This document shows positions 63,406 through 64,000 of a DNA stretch of 64,000 nt, in pieces. The notes beneath the pieces are model-generated. The model was not told where the DNA came from and searched no databases. It saw only the letters and a program-made list of their open reading frames with translations. Position 1 is the stretch's first letter; every line of letters starts with the position of its first letter. A program made the translations under genes and the position numbers. This stretch comes from Gracilaria gracilis (lineage: Eukaryota; Rhodophyta; Florideophyceae; Gracilariales; Gracilariaceae): contig JARGSG010000074.1 of assembly GCA_030374805.1 (NCBI GenBank), positions 1 through 64,000 of the forward strand, given 5' to 3'.

Positions 63406-64000
63406 GACCTCCTTCGTACCCTGAGCCAGGCCCTCGTGGCTCCTCAATCCTTTCAACAAACGTGGTTGCGTTGCCATACCAATCGAGTTCTCGGCACATA
63501 GCAGTGATTGCCTTGCAATACGCGCCGGGCTGTTCCACAATTGGGAGCGATTCTCGGTACCAGCGGGATGGGTACCATTTTCACTTCGGAACGCACAACG
63601 TCTCCAGCCCTCACCTTCATGGAATTCGAAAACAGTTTCGATTGTACCCTGGCCATCTTCTGTGTGACGGCAATCTGGAAATGACCATTACGATACAATC
63701 AGGATTTTTTTTCCATTGATCACGCCCGTATACCCGCAAAAGAACTCGTGTAGATTTCCACCTCTTCCGTCTACCATAATCCATTAAGGGCTTCTGCATT
63801 CCCATATTGGTCGTAGCTTTCGCATGTTGTTTGCCTGTCTCGGCCGATGACAACACTCGGGTTCGTGCAATTACCAATATGGACATGGCTAGCAGGTGAC
63901 CCGACCTGTCCCCTTCAGGTGTTCCGCAATTGCGACCAAATAAATGACACTGTCCCTCGTTTTTTGCCGAAAATCTATACCTCGAAGGTGTCGATTTCAG
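63406..64000 (-). mobile_element. Internal 3' region of a second gypsy copy (partial)
   Basis: Adjacent to the 3' LTR. By comparison with the first element, this should be the segment ahead of the plus-strand antisense frame. Open frames here are short and unassigned. A few ACC-N-GGT motifs occur (ACC-TCGAA-GGT near 63980), fewer than in the first element. Confidence 0.55.

Noticed and set aside
1..64000. CRISPR arrays, bacterial operons, riboswitches
   Set aside because: No regularly spaced identical repeats with unique spacers are seen, and introns plus retrotransposons mark the DNA as eukaryotic nuclear.

Overview
The window looks like nuclear DNA of a photosynthetic eukaryote, most plausibly a red alga of the florideophyte type (inference). 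Reasons: two plastid/cyanobacterial-lineage proteins are encoded here (a YidD-like protein and a DUF1350 hydrolase-like protein); the host genes are GC-rich, tightly packed and almost intron-free, with two short GT-AG introns seen; and the gene island is enclosed by LTR-retrotransposon DNA and decayed DNA transposons.

Layout. 1-10576: a large Ty3/gypsy chromovirus on the minus strand (gag, protease, RT-RNase H, integrase and chromodomain, with frameshifts in pol), its 508-bp 5' LTR and primer-binding site, and a long plus-strand reading frame convergent with pol. 10577-11457: a decayed hypothetical gene cut by the gypsy LTR. 12862-28326: the host gene island. It holds a hypothetical protein, a B-box-like/tandem-BRCT protein, YidD, a cytosolic-type thioredoxin, a DnaQ-like plus three-RRM protein of ESRP/Fusilli architecture, a DUF1350 protein, a bZIP factor and a broken TIR/NB-ARC/WD40-like gene. 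28574-47554: an exactly resolvable nest. The youngest copia (28736-34736, intact, identical 136-bp LTRs) sits in the 3' LTR of a second copia (28707-40791). That element sits in the 3' LTR of a third, badly decayed copia (28637-46834). The third lies in one arm of a long inverted-repeat (foldback) element. Each copia has a 5-bp target duplication. 47555-62897: AT-richer repeat graveyard with a decayed homologue of the gypsy-linked antisense protein, two pogo/Tigger-like transposase relics, one Tc1/mariner relic and several short repeat arrays. 62898-64000: a second gypsy LTR of the same family, best read as the 3' LTR of another copy that continues past the right edge.

The most unusual signals are: (i) a short inverted motif, ACC-N4-6-GGT, spread at high density through the whole gypsy element in coding DNA, non-coding DNA and LTR, regardless of frame; (ii) the large antisense protein that travels with the gypsy element and has a diverged relative elsewhere in the window; (iii) the copia nest, in which each insertion hit the 3' LTR of the older copy in the same orientation. 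The host genes have no operon-like functional link. Their themes are plastid proteins, RNA binding, DNA-damage-type BRCT recognition, transcription and redox. All assignments come from reading motifs and comparing parts of the window by eye; no database search was run.
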